From Nitrospira sp. (GTDB lineage Bacteria; Nitrospirota; Nitrospiria; Nitrospirales; Nitrospiraceae), in contig JAIWOH010000162.1 of NCBI GenBank assembly GCA_020216985.1, positions 1-10,000 on the forward strand: 10,000 bases of DNA, in the 5' to 3' direction. Every line of letters starts with the position of its first letter. The stretch's first letter is position 1. The notes under the pieces are model-generated. The model was not told where the DNA came from. It was given only the letters and a program-made list of their open reading frames with translations, and made no database searches. Shown here one piece after another: positions 1 to 6,417 of this stretch. Both the position numbers and the translations under genes were made by a program.

Positions 1-1
1 A

Positions 2-838
2 CGAAAGGACATGGCCAAGCTCGGCATGGGGGCGTTACTGGGCGTCGCCCGCGGCAGCCACGAGCCTCCGAAATTCATCATCCTGGAATATCACGGCGCT
101 CGAAAGAAGAACGACAGCCCTGTCGTCCTGGTCGGGAAAACGATCACGTTTGACACGGGCGGGATTTCGCTCAAACCGGCCGAGAACATGGAACACATGA
201 AGGCGGACATGACAGGAGGGGCCGAAGTCCTGGCCGCCGTGCGGGCGGCGGCGCGGCTCAAATTGCCGCTGAATCTGGTCGGTCTGCTCCCGGCGACGGA
301 GAACATGCCCGGCGGCGGCGCGATGAAGCCGGGGGACGTCGTGAAGACGCTGTCCGGCAAAACCGTCGAAGTCCAGAACACCGACGCCGAGGGTCGATTG
401 ATTCTGGCCGACGGACTGGCTTACGCCGCTCGCTACAAACCGGCGGCGATGATCGACGTCGCCACGCTGACCGGCGCCTGTGTCATCGCGCTCGGCCAGT
501 TCGCCATCGGCATGTTCGGCACGGACGACACCTTGAAGGAGTCGCTGCGCAAAGCGGGACAACGATCGGGCGAACGGGTCTGGGAAATGCCGTTGTGGGA
601 AGACTATTTCGAGCAGCTCAAGAGCGACGTGGCGGACATGCGGAACATCGGCGGTCGCGGAGCCGGCATGATCACCGCAGCGTTGTTCTTAAGCAAATTC
701 GCGGGCGACTGGCCCTGGGTCCATCTCGACATCGCCAGCACTGATTGGAGCGAGCGCGAGCGGGCCTATGTCCCCAAAGGACCGACGGGGATCGGCACCA
801 GGCTCTTGATCCAATACCTCATGGACCGTTCCCTGTGA
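2..838 (+). CDS. pepA: Leucyl aminopeptidase (cytosol aminopeptidase, M17), 3' part, cut by left window edge
   Basis: Cytosolic dinuclear-metal aminopeptidase that removes N-terminal residues, preferentially leucine, from peptides and so helps recycle them. The frame is open to base 2, and the ATG at 11 is internal: the text around it ([15 protein letters not shown]) is a conserved interior stretch that precedes the catalytic domain. The N-terminal domain and true start are therefore outside the window. Counting from that ATG, the catalytic domain shows [16 protein letters not shown] (K43, D48 and K55 match the metal/active-site Lys-Asp-Lys set), D66, and the family signature NTDAEGRL at residues 123-130, which carries the metal-binding Asp and Glu and the catalytic Arg129. 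The C-terminus RLLIQYL fits the usual family end, so the 3' part is intact. It lies about 110 bases upstream of nagZ on the same strand and may be co-transcribed with it. Family assignment is very secure; the symbol is used in the general sense. Confidence 0.95.
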   Translation, partial: RKDMAKLGMGALLGVARGSHEPPKFIILEYHGARKKNDSPVVLVGKTITFDTGGISLKPAENMEHMKADMTGGAEVLAAVRAAARLKLPLNLVGLLPATENMPGGGAMKPGDVVKTLSGKTVEVQNTDAEGRLILADGLAYAARYKPAAMIDVATLTGACVIALGQFAIGMFGTDDTLKESLRKAGQRSGERVWEMPLWEDYFEQLKSDVADMRNIGGRGAGMITAALFLSKFAGDWPWVHLDIASTDWSERERAYVPKGPTGIGTRLLIQYLMDRSL

Positions 839-880
839 CGCCCCCTCGTCCGATGCAAGCCTTTGGCCGACGGATCGGTG

Positions 881-912
881 AAGAGGAATCGATCCCGGCG
901 GACGATTCCCTT
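881..912 (+). other. Intergenic stem-loop between pepA and nagZ
   Basis: A perfect 7-bp inverted repeat, GGAATCG at 885-891 and CGATTCC at 903-909, encloses an 11-base loop. With A884 bulged, AAG at 881-883 also pairs with CTT at 910-912, giving about 10 pairs. No run of T follows on the plus strand, so it is not a standard intrinsic terminator. It could be an RNA processing or stability element, or a partial attenuator between the two genes. The fold is visible; the function is inference. Confidence 0.4.
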
Positions 913-947
913 CTCAGCGGCGGCGTCCGCATCCGGAGGTGAATTCC

Positions 948-2081
948 ATGCTGATGTCGCGCGATACGATCGGGCAGCTTTTTATGATCGGCTTCGACGG
1001 CACGGATCTTTCTCCTGATCTCGCCGCTTTTCTCAAGGAGTATCGGCCAGGCGGCGTGATCTTGTTCGCGAGAAATCTTCAATCGACCGAACAGATCGTC
1101 GACCTCACCAATGCGCTTCAGCGATGCAGCCCACAATCTCCCTTGTTGATCGCCATCGACCAGGAGGGAGGACGGGTGTCTCGTCTCCCCAAGGATTTCA
1201 CCATTTTTCCTCCCTGCGAGATTCTGGGGCGATGTCGGTCTCCCCGGTTGGCCTACGCGGCGGCGGAAGCAACGGCGCGCGAACTGCGAGCCGTCGGCAT
1301 CAACATGAACATGGCGCCCGTGTTGGACGTCAACAGCAACCCCGCAAACCCCGTGATCGGAGACCGAGCCTTCGGCTCCACCCCCGAGCTCGTGTGCGAG
1401 TTGGGATGGGCCACGGTCAGGGGCCTGCAAGAGAACGGCGTCGTCGCCTGCGGCAAACATTTTCCCGGCCACGGTGACACGGCGGCCGATTCGCACCATG
1501 AATTGCCCGTCGTCACGGCCTCGCGCGAACGATTGGAGCGACTCGAACTGCTCCCGTTTCGGCACGCCGCGTCGCAGGGCATCGCCGCGATGATGACGGC
1601 CCATGTGCTGTATCGCGCCTTGGACGAGAACCATCCGGCGACCCTTTCCCCGACCGTCATCGGAACTCTGCTCCGTCAAGAACTACGCTACGACGGCGTC
1701 GTCTTGACCGACGATCTTGAAATGCGTGCGATCATCGACCATTACGGCATCGAAGACGCGACCGTGCGGTCGGTTCAAGCCGGCTGCGACATCATCTTGA
1801 TCTGCAAGGATCGCAACCGAGAAGCGGCGGCGATCGACGCGCTGGACAAGGCCGTCGCGGACGGAACGATCTCGACCGACCGTTTGGCTCAATCGCTCGA
1901 ACGGATCGCCCGCTTAAAACGGCGATTTCTGGCTCCCTCTCAACCGGCCGTCGTCTCCGATGCGACGTCAGTCGTGGGCTGCCAGGCGCACCGGACGCTC
2001 CTTCATTCGATCGGCCAGGCAGCCGAGCGGCTTGCGGAAGACCGACGGGCGCCGGACCGCCCCTCCAATACAACTGATTGA
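948..2081 (+). CDS. nagZ: Beta-N-acetylhexosaminidase, glycoside hydrolase family 3 (NagZ)
   Basis: Cytoplasmic enzyme that removes N-acetylglucosamine from anhydro-muropeptides during peptidoglycan recycling. The 377-aa protein has the GH3 NagZ core. The motif GKHFPGHGDTAADSHHELP (about residues 169-187) supplies the Asp181/His183 dyad used by NagZ as acid/base, and GVVLTDDLEM supplies the predicted nucleophile Asp255. K170-H171 and the DQEGGRVSRL segment are the usual sugar-binding elements. A GTG at 939 extends the frame by three codons, but it overlaps the GGAGG at 935-939; that ribosome binding site is 8 bases from the ATG at 948, which is therefore preferred. The last about 50 residues form a tail beyond the barrel, rich in Ala, Arg and Ser, whose role is unknown. 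The neighbour pepA is also a catabolic hydrolase. No terminator-like hairpin with a T tract is evident after the stop. Confidence 0.93.
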   Translation: MLMSRDTIGQLFMIGFDGTDLSPDLAAFLKEYRPGGVILFARNLQSTEQIVDLTNALQRCSPQSPLLIAIDQEGGRVSRLPKDFTIFPPCEILGRCRSPRLAYAAAEATARELRAVGINMNMAPVLDVNSNPANPVIGDRAFGSTPELVCELGWATVRGLQENGVVACGKHFPGHGDTAADSHHELPVVTASRERLERLELLPFRHAASQGIAAMMTAHVLYRALDENHPATLSPTVIGTLLRQELRYDGVVLTDDLEMRAIIDHYGIEDATVRSVQAGCDIILICKDRNREAAAIDALDKAVADGTISTDRLAQSLERIARLKRRFLAPSQPAVVSDATSVVGCQAHRTLLHSIGQAAERLAEDRRAPDRPSNTTD

Positions 2082-2282
2082 ATCTTGAAAGAACTCACCG
2101 ACCGTACTTTCTCGATCTCCGCCTTTATACCGACCTTTTGAGCGTTGAGCGGTCTCAGGTAATCTCCTTTCATGCTTCTAGTAATATCCCCGGTTTTTCT
2201 TGCCTCCTGATCTCTCTAAGAAGTATGTGACATAGCGAACCATGCGGAGTAGGGAGAACGTCCATCGACCAGGAGGTGTACC

Positions 2283-2612
2283 ATGGTGGTGTCACACATC
2301 ATCGAGCGGGTTCGGCAAGCGCTGGAACAATGGGGCACCGATTGCGCCATGGAAGAGGTAGTGGGTCTCTGCCCTGACCTGACGTGGAACCAAGTATTTT
2401 TGGCCATCGATTATCTAAGCCGAACGGGACAAGTTCGTGTCACCCTTGACAAAAACAGGACTTACCGAGTGCGAGCCGCTTGTGTCGAAACGAGCAAGAG
2501 TTCCTATGCGTCGATCACCCAGGAGATCCGTGCCGGCGAGGCCGCCTCTGGGATTTCTCGGTCAGGGAACCAGTCCGGCCTCTCTGAAAGAAAGCGTATA
2601 TCTCTCGGCTGA
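2283..2612 (+). CDS. Small winged-helix-like protein of unknown function
   Basis: A 109-aa protein with no named family that I recognise. Residues 1-63 look like a compact winged helix: helix IIERVRQALEQWG, helix AMEEVVGLCP, a longer helix TWNQVFLAIDYLSRTG, then a beta hairpin QVRVTLDKNRTYRVR. This would suit DNA or protein binding, but that is inference. The remaining 45 residues are Ser/Gly-rich and probably disordered. The start is well supported by AGGAGGTG at 2271-2278, four bases before the ATG. Third codon positions stay GC-rich through the tail, supporting this frame over the Arg-rich overlapping frame that opens at 2437. The 201 bases upstream (2082-2282) are pyrimidine- and T-rich, with no convincing promoter. 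A second small gene follows at 2707. Confidence 0.72.
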   Translation: MVVSHIIERVRQALEQWGTDCAMEEVVGLCPDLTWNQVFLAIDYLSRTGQVRVTLDKNRTYRVRAACVETSKSSYASITQEIRAGEAASGISRSGNQSGLSERKRISLG

Positions 2613-2706
2613 GGAGCTGCTCAAACGGATCGTCTTCTCAAATGGGCGGCATTCACGAGGGGACTTCCGGCGAAATCTCGTTTTCCATTTGAAAAAAGGA
2701 GGGAGG

Positions 2707-2892
2707 ATGGAAACTCCGTTGGACGTCAAGGGAGCTCTTCCCAAAACTCACGCCCTTGAATCCTGCGCGGCACAAATCCTTTGCACGCATCAACGTATCA
2801 TCGATGATGTGCGAACCAGACGAGGCAAACCGACGGGAAAGGTTCGGTGTCTGGAATGTGGAGCGATTTTTGACGATCCCCCACGACCATGA
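2707..2892 (+). CDS. Small putative zinc-binding protein (C-x-H ... C-x2-C), function unknown
   Basis: A 61-aa protein when started at the ATG at 2707, which directly follows the purine-rich AAAGGAGGGAGG ribosome binding site. It holds Cys26-x-His28 and, 19 residues later, Cys48-x2-Cys51 in the segment TGKVRCLECGAIFDDP. Four such ligands could form a small zinc ribbon. The basic stretch DDVRTRRGKPTGK sits between the two half-sites. The same frame is open back to 2437, so the gene could be longer. The stretch from about 2590 (KESVYLSAEELLKRIVF) looks protein-like, and an N-terminally extended form or a relic of fusion with the winged-helix gene upstream cannot be excluded. I do not recognise a named family. 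The stop codon lies inside the hairpin at 2887-2923. Confidence 0.55.
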   Translation: METPLDVKGALPKTHALESCAAQILCTHQRIIDDVRTRRGKPTGKVRCLECGAIFDDPPRP

Positions 2893-2923
2893 CATACTCG
2901 TCGAGCCAGACGGCTTGTCATGG
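2887..2923 (+). terminator. Possible hairpin terminator of the small-gene pair
   Basis: An 8-bp perfect inverted repeat, CCATGACA at 2887-2894 and TGTCATGG at 2916-2923, includes the stop codon of the zinc-binding ORF. A nested 4-bp stem (CGTC 2899-2902, GACG 2909-2912) closes a 6-base loop. No T tract follows, so intrinsic termination is uncertain. Its position between convergent genes supports a 3'-end role. Confidence 0.35.
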
Positions 2924-2978
2924 CCTGGGCGACTGGGACCCTCGCAGGGCGGGCGTGGTCTCGGGGTCCATCCTCCCC

Positions 2979-3000
2979 CCGGCATCTGTCATAATGCCGG
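2979..3000. terminator. Second small hairpin between convergent genes
   Basis: A perfect 7-bp inverted repeat, CCGGCAT at 2979-2985 and ATGCCGG at 2994-3000, has an 8-base loop and lies just 3' of the permease stop (minus strand). It could end the minus-strand message, but neither strand has a following T run, so this is a weak call. Confidence 0.3.
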
Positions 3001-3013
3001 CAACGAGAACGGA

Positions 3014-4498
3014 TCACGATCGATCGGCCTGCGCAGCAAGTTTACTGTGTCTGAAGCCGTACGCCAGATAAACGAGAATTCCGACGACGGTCCAGACGAC
3101 AAAGCGGATCCAGGTCAACTTCGGCAATCCCGCCATCAGATACAGGCAGGCCGCGACGCCCAAAAGCGGGACGATCGGCATGAAAGGGAGGCGGAAAGGG
3201 CGAGGCTGCTCAGGTTTGGTGTACCGGAGCACCATGACGCCGGAGCAGACCAACACAAAGGCAAAAAAGGTTCCGATATTCGTCATATCGGCCGCGTCGC
3301 CGATGCGAAACAAGGCGGCCAAGATCGCCACGACCACTCCCGTCAGAATCGTCACCCGGTGGGGCGTCCCGAACGTCGGATGCACGACGGACAAGCCGGG
3401 ACTCAACAGTCGATCTCTTGACATCGCAAAGAAGACGCGGATCTGCCCGAGCATCATCACGACGAGCACGCTGGTGATGCCGGCAACGGCGCCGACGGCG
3501 ACCAGCGCCGCCCCCCATTTGATTCCGACGACGCTCAGCGCCTCGGCCACCGGCGCGTGGATATCGATTTGCTCCATCGACACCAGACCGGTCAGCACCG
3601 CCGCGACGGAAATGTAGAGGATCGTGCACACGGCCAACGAGCCGAGAATGCCCAACGGCACGTCGCGCTGAGGATTGCGGGCTTCCTCCGCGGCGGTCGA
3701 GACGGCGTCGAATCCGATATAGGCGAAGAAAATGATCGCGGCGGCGGCCCGCACGCCCTCGAATCCATTCGGCATGAACGGTCGCCAATTATTGACGTCC
3801 ACGGCGGGAGCTCCGACGGCGATAAAGAAGAGAATGACCCCCAGTTTGAGGACGACGATGAATCCGGCGGTACGTGCACTCTCTTTGATGCCGATCACCA
3901 GGATCAACGTGATCAGCAACACGATGATCGCCGCCGGGAAATTGGCGATGCTTCCCTCCGGCCCCCCCGCCCAATGGGGAGGATTGGTCGCCCAATAGGG
4001 CAACTCCAGCCCCGCGAGCGCGAGCAATTTGGTGAAGTAGCCGGACCACCCGATGGCCACCGCGACACAGGCGACGCCGTACTCCAGGATCAGATTCCAT
4101 CCCGTGAGCCAGGCGAGAAATTCACCCAACGTGGCGTATGAAAAGGTATAGGCGGAACCGGCGACAGGAATCATCGCCGAGAACTCCGCATAACAGAGGG
4201 CGGCCAAGGCACACGTCAATCCCGACAAGACAAAGGACAGCATGATGCCGGGACCGGCCCCCGGCCGATACATGTCGCCCACGATGGCGGTCCCGACCAG
4301 CACAAAAATGCCGGTCCCAATAATCGCTCCGATCCCGAGGGCCACCAGATCCCAGACCGTCAAGGTCTTCTTTAGACGGTGCTCGGGCTGATCCGCATCG
4401 GCGAGAATTTGGGCGATGGATTTCGTCCGAAAGAGCCGGCCGGTCACCGATCCTCCGGCATCCCGGGCCGCACCAGAAGGAGTTGTTGGTTCGCTCAT
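3014..4498 (-). CDS. APC-superfamily amino acid permease (YfnA/CAT type)
   Basis: A cytoplasmic-membrane secondary transporter of 494 aa, the usual size for this family, with about 12 hydrophobic segments. A cytosolic N-terminal stretch ([12 protein letters not shown]) precedes the hallmark first membrane helix, [11 protein letters not shown] (residues 55-65), whose unwound glycine segment binds the substrate amino group. The segment [28 protein letters not shown] (near residue 260) is typical of the cationic amino acid transporter/YfnA subgroup. Exact substrate cannot be read from sequence. The chosen ATG has GGAG six bases upstream; an ATG four codons earlier (4510) has only a weak site. 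The gene lies 70 bases downstream of the C26-type hydrolase on the same strand, so the two probably share a message. The pairing suggests use of an amino acid, polyamine or GABA-type compound, which is inference. Confidence 0.92.
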   Translation of the reverse strand: MSEPTTPSGAARDAGGSVTGRLFRTKSIAQILADADQPEHRLKKTLTVWDLVALGIGAIIGTGIFVLVGTAIVGDMYRPGAGPGIMLSFVLSGLTCALAALCYAEFSAMIPVAGSAYTFSYATLGEFLAWLTGWNLILEYGVACVAVAIGWSGYFTKLLALAGLELPYWATNPPHWAGGPEGSIANFPAAIIVLLITLILVIGIKESARTAGFIVVLKLGVILFFIAVGAPAVDVNNWRPFMPNGFEGVRAAAAIIFFAYIGFDAVSTAAEEARNPQRDVPLGILGSLAVCTILYISVAAVLTGLVSMEQIDIHAPVAEALSVVGIKWGAALVAVGAVAGITSVLVVMMLGQIRVFFAMSRDRLLSPGLSVVHPTFGTPHRVTILTGVVVAILAALFRIGDAADMTNIGTFFAFVLVCSGVMVLRYTKPEQPRPFRLPFMPIVPLLGVAACLYLMAGLPKLTWIRFVVWTVVGILVYLAYGFRHSKLAAQADRS

Positions 4499-4568
4499 TT
4501 GAGGCTCCATGCGCGACCAAGCCTAGCGGGAGCGAGACGAATCCTTTCTTCAGCCTCTTCGATGTGAA

Positions 4569-5309
4569 TCATGATCGGGTCCGTCGTGCGGCGCGTAACA
4601 GAGCCGCAAACAACTTTTTATGGGCCGCGTGGCGGTCGAAGAGAAATTCAGGGTGCCATTGAACCGCCAGGAAGAAACGGAGGGTGGGTGATTCGATGGC
4701 TTCCACGATCCCATCGGGAGCCGTGGCGCTCGCGATCAACGCGGGCGCCACTCGTTTGACGGATTGATGGTGAGAGCTGTTCACCAGTAACGTGGATCGC
4801 CCGACGATGCTTCGAAGCAGGCTCTTCGGCGCGACCACGACGGGATGAGACACCCTCGTCGCCTTGGTCTTCTGACGATGGTTCAACGCCCGATCAACCT
4901 GGGACGGGATGTCTTGAAAGAGGCTCCCGCCGCACGCCACGTTGATCGTTTGCATGCCTCCGCATATGCCTAAGATGGGGAGATCGCGGGCGCGGGCTTG
5001 ATGGACCAACTCAAGCTCGAAGTCGGCGCGCCGCTTGCTCACCAACGGAAACGGATACAGTTGGCGCTCGCCGTAGAGACGAGGAGGCAGGTCCGGACCG
5101 CTGCCGGTGATCAGGAGCCCGTCAACACCGTCGAGCAATCGGCGCCTGGCGCTCGGCCCCGCCACAAGCGGGAGAATCAAGGGGATGCCGCCCAGCTCTT
5201 CGATCGCCCGAACGTAGCGAGCCCGTAAAAAATACGTCGGCTCCCGCCCACCCATGTCTTTCCTGTCACCGGCATTGAAGTCCGGCGTCACGCCGATGAC
5301 AGGCTTCAT
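4569..5309 (-). CDS. Class I glutamine amidotransferase-like hydrolase (gamma-glutamyl-GABA hydrolase family, C26)
   Basis: A 246-aa cytosolic hydrolase with the class I glutamine-amidotransferase fold, of the PuuD-like group that cleaves gamma-glutamyl amide bonds such as in gamma-glutamyl-GABA. The N-terminus MKPVIGVTPDF is typical. The nucleophile elbow is ILGICGGMQ with Cys116, and the catalytic partners are His219 and Glu221 in AVQWHPEF, so the triad is complete. Many relatives have Arg after the nucleophile (GICRG); here it is Gly. The physiological substrate may therefore differ from PuuD, and I give no symbol. The ATG comes three bases after the TAG of the exported-protein gene and in the same phase. 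It has only a weak ribosome binding site, so translation is probably coupled to that gene. The APC permease follows 70 bases downstream. Confidence 0.88.
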   Translation of the reverse strand: MKPVIGVTPDFNAGDRKDMGGREPTYFLRARYVRAIEELGGIPLILPLVAGPSARRRLLDGVDGLLITGSGPDLPPRLYGERQLYPFPLVSKRRADFELELVHQARARDLPILGICGGMQTINVACGGSLFQDIPSQVDRALNHRQKTKATRVSHPVVVAPKSLLRSIVGRSTLLVNSSHHQSVKRVAPALIASATAPDGIVEAIESPTLRFFLAVQWHPEFLFDRHAAHKKLFAALLRAARRTRS

Positions 5310-5312
5310 GAC

Positions 5313-5708
5313 CTAGTAGGCGGGGCTGGCCGCCGGCTGCTCCGACGGCGTCACCGCGTCATCGCCCTCCGCTGCAACGCCGATGAATCGGACGGGACGA
5401 TCACCGGTCAGATGCTCCGGGGTGATGACGTAGGTTCCGTAGATGCTGGGGACCCAAATGCTTTTCGCGGTTTGTTCATTGAAACCGGAAAAGACATAGG
5501 CAAGACCGCCGACGATCCCTCCCCCGAGCGCAAAGGCTCCCTTAAACGGAAAGTATAAAATCGTCGCGACGGCGGACGCGGCGCCCATACCGGCCCCGGA
5601 AGCCGTTCCTTGCTGCGTGTCGGCGGACGACGACTGGCTCCAGGAGGGAGCAGCCACCATGGAACCGTAGGTGAGGACAACGATGAACACCACAATCGAA
5701 ACTCTCAC
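5313..5708 (-). CDS. Small exported or membrane-associated protein of unknown function
   Basis: A 131-aa protein. The chosen GTG start has GGAGG eight bases upstream; the frame is open further back to 5960, but that part overlaps the next gene and lacks protein-like character. Residues 1-25 (MRVSIVVFIVVLTYGSMVAAPSWSQ) form a signal peptide with a plausible cut after the Ser-Gln. A Gly/Ala-rich segment, GAGMGAASAVATILYFPFKGAFALGGGIVGGLAYVFSG (about residues 38-75), resembles a pair of glycine-zipper-like hydrophobic hairpins. A short C-terminal part, WVPSIYGTYVITPEHLTGDRPVRFIG, follows, and a disordered tail ends it. It is probably in the periplasm or attached to a membrane. It is the first gene of the likely operon with the C26-type hydrolase and permease. 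I do not know its function. Confidence 0.75.
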   Translation of the reverse strand: MRVSIVVFIVVLTYGSMVAAPSWSQSSSADTQQGTASGAGMGAASAVATILYFPFKGAFALGGGIVGGLAYVFSGFNEQTAKSIWVPSIYGTYVITPEHLTGDRPVRFIGVAAEGDDAVTPSEQPAASPAY

Positions 5709-5783
5709 GTGAAGTGCCTCCTTCCCTTGAGGGCCGCGACTGTTGATGACCGTGCACGCATCTCGCGGCGTGATGATCACTGC

Positions 5784-5812
5784 GTTATAACAAATCCGTG
5801 GATGAATGCAAA
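5784..5812 (-). promoter_or_regulatory. Sigma70-like promoter for the exported protein-hydrolase-permease operon
   Basis: Read on the minus strand: TTTGCA (5807-5812, four of six matches to the -35 consensus), a 17-base spacer, then TATAAC (5784-5789, five of six matches to the -10). Predicted transcription starts near 5777, leaving a leader of about 70 bases. That leader contains a 6-bp CCGCGA/TCGCGG inverted repeat and ends with the GGAGG site of the exported-protein gene. Confidence 0.5.
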
Positions 5813-5830
5813 CCCTTTGCTCGGAAAAGA

Positions 5831-6301
5831 CTACAACGACGAGGGCGACGACGGATCGATCGCCAGATCCAACTCCGACACAATGTAGGTCGCCACGTCC
5901 TCTCGCCGATCCATGACCAACCGGTCCAGCTCCGATACAAAAGCTGCGGCCGGGATACATTGGCTCTCTGGAGTCAAGCCGGCTTCCATTCCAAGCGCCA
6001 GTTTACACCAGGCCACCGCTTGAGCAAACAGATCCTCGATCCGTTGCTCACAAGCCGAACGTTCTTCCGGCGCAATCGCCGGCAACGATTCCGACAGCCG
6101 ATCCATGAGTCGCAGCTCGTGCCGAAGGCGTGTCACCTGCTCTAGCATGACTTCCACGGAAACCTGTATGCCGGCTTTCCAGCTCCGTTTCTTGACGTTG
6201 AACACGCACGCCAGCACGTCGGTCGCCCCATCGACCGGCTCCGGGCCGAAGAACAACGTCACTCGGTAGGAAGACGATCCGCCGAAGAGTTCTTTCATCA
6301 T
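5831..6301 (-). CDS. Hypothetical protein, 156 aa
   Basis: I do not recognise this family. The protein has no signal peptide or membrane segment and looks cytosolic. Residues 1-45 appear beta-rich (SSSYRVTLFFGPEPVDGATDVLACVFNVKKRSWKAGIQVSVE), and the rest is mostly helical with charged, heptad-like stretches (MLEQVTRLRHELRLMDRLSESLP and EERSACEQRIEDLFAQAVAWCKLAL). It has a few cysteines in no recognisable metal motif. The ATG pair at 6296-6301 has no Shine-Dalgarno site, but an extended -10 element ends about 9 bases upstream, so the message is probably leaderless. It is divergent from the M24 peptidase gene. The exported-protein gene lies 122 bases downstream but has its own promoter signal. 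Confidence 0.65.
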   Translation of the reverse strand: MMKELFGGSSSYRVTLFFGPEPVDGATDVLACVFNVKKRSWKAGIQVSVEVMLEQVTRLRHELRLMDRLSESLPAIAPEERSACEQRIEDLFAQAVAWCKLALGMEAGLTPESQCIPAAAFVSELDRLVMDRREDVATYIVSELDLAIDPSSPSSL

Positions 6302-6310
6302 AAGCGCGGT

Positions 6311-6319
6311 ATTGTAACA
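6311..6319 (-). promoter_or_regulatory. Extended -10 promoter of the 156-aa gene
   Basis: Minus-strand TGTTACAAT (6319 down to 6311) matches the extended -10 form TGnTATAAT with one change. No good -35 is present at 16-18 bases, as is common for extended -10 promoters. The start point expected about 7 bases downstream falls almost on the ATG at 6301. Confidence 0.45.
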
Positions 6320-6379
6320 TGAGACGTCACGGATCTCTGCGGGCGTCGACCTTCCTCGTCACAGCATTCTCAACTCAAA

Positions 6380-6409
6380 TTGACGCCCTCGACGTTCAAC
6401 GAATAAGAT
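6380..6409 (+). promoter_or_regulatory. Sigma70-like promoter of the M24 peptidase gene
   Basis: TTGACG (6380-6385, five of six matches) and TAAGAT (6404-6409, four of six) are separated by 18 bases. The predicted start near 6416 is only about two bases from the ATG at 6418, implying a leaderless or nearly leaderless message. Confidence 0.45.
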
Positions 6410-6417
6410 GCGACAGC

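Noticed and set aside
819..1679. 286-aa minus-strand frame over nagZ
   Set aside because: Antisense to the GH3 catalytic domain, no recognisable domain, no start signal.
2138..2165. Possible promoter TTGAGC-N16-TAATCT upstream of the small winged-helix gene
   Set aside because: Only four and three matches to the two consensus boxes; not better than chance in this T-rich stretch.
2082..2282. Possible RNA gene or terminator in the pyrimidine-rich gap after nagZ
   Set aside because: A T5 run exists near 2193-2199, but no stable stem precedes it and no RNA family is recognisable.
2756..3421. 221-aa plus-strand open frame
   Set aside because: Overlaps the zinc-binding ORF and the end of the permease; translation is rich in Asp, Arg, His and Gln, typical of a GC-rich antisense shadow.
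3557..4141. 194-aa plus-strand frame inside the permease gene
   Set aside because: Antisense to conserved membrane helices of the APC permease; no motif and very charged composition.
5709..5960. N-terminal extension of the exported-protein frame
   Set aside because: It would hide the signal peptide and overlap the 156-aa gene; GGAGG eight bases before the GTG at 5708 supports the shorter protein.
6319..6417. 33-residue N-terminal extension of the M24 peptidase
   Set aside because: It covers the divergent promoter region, has no ribosome binding site, and the protein starts naturally at the ATG at 6418.
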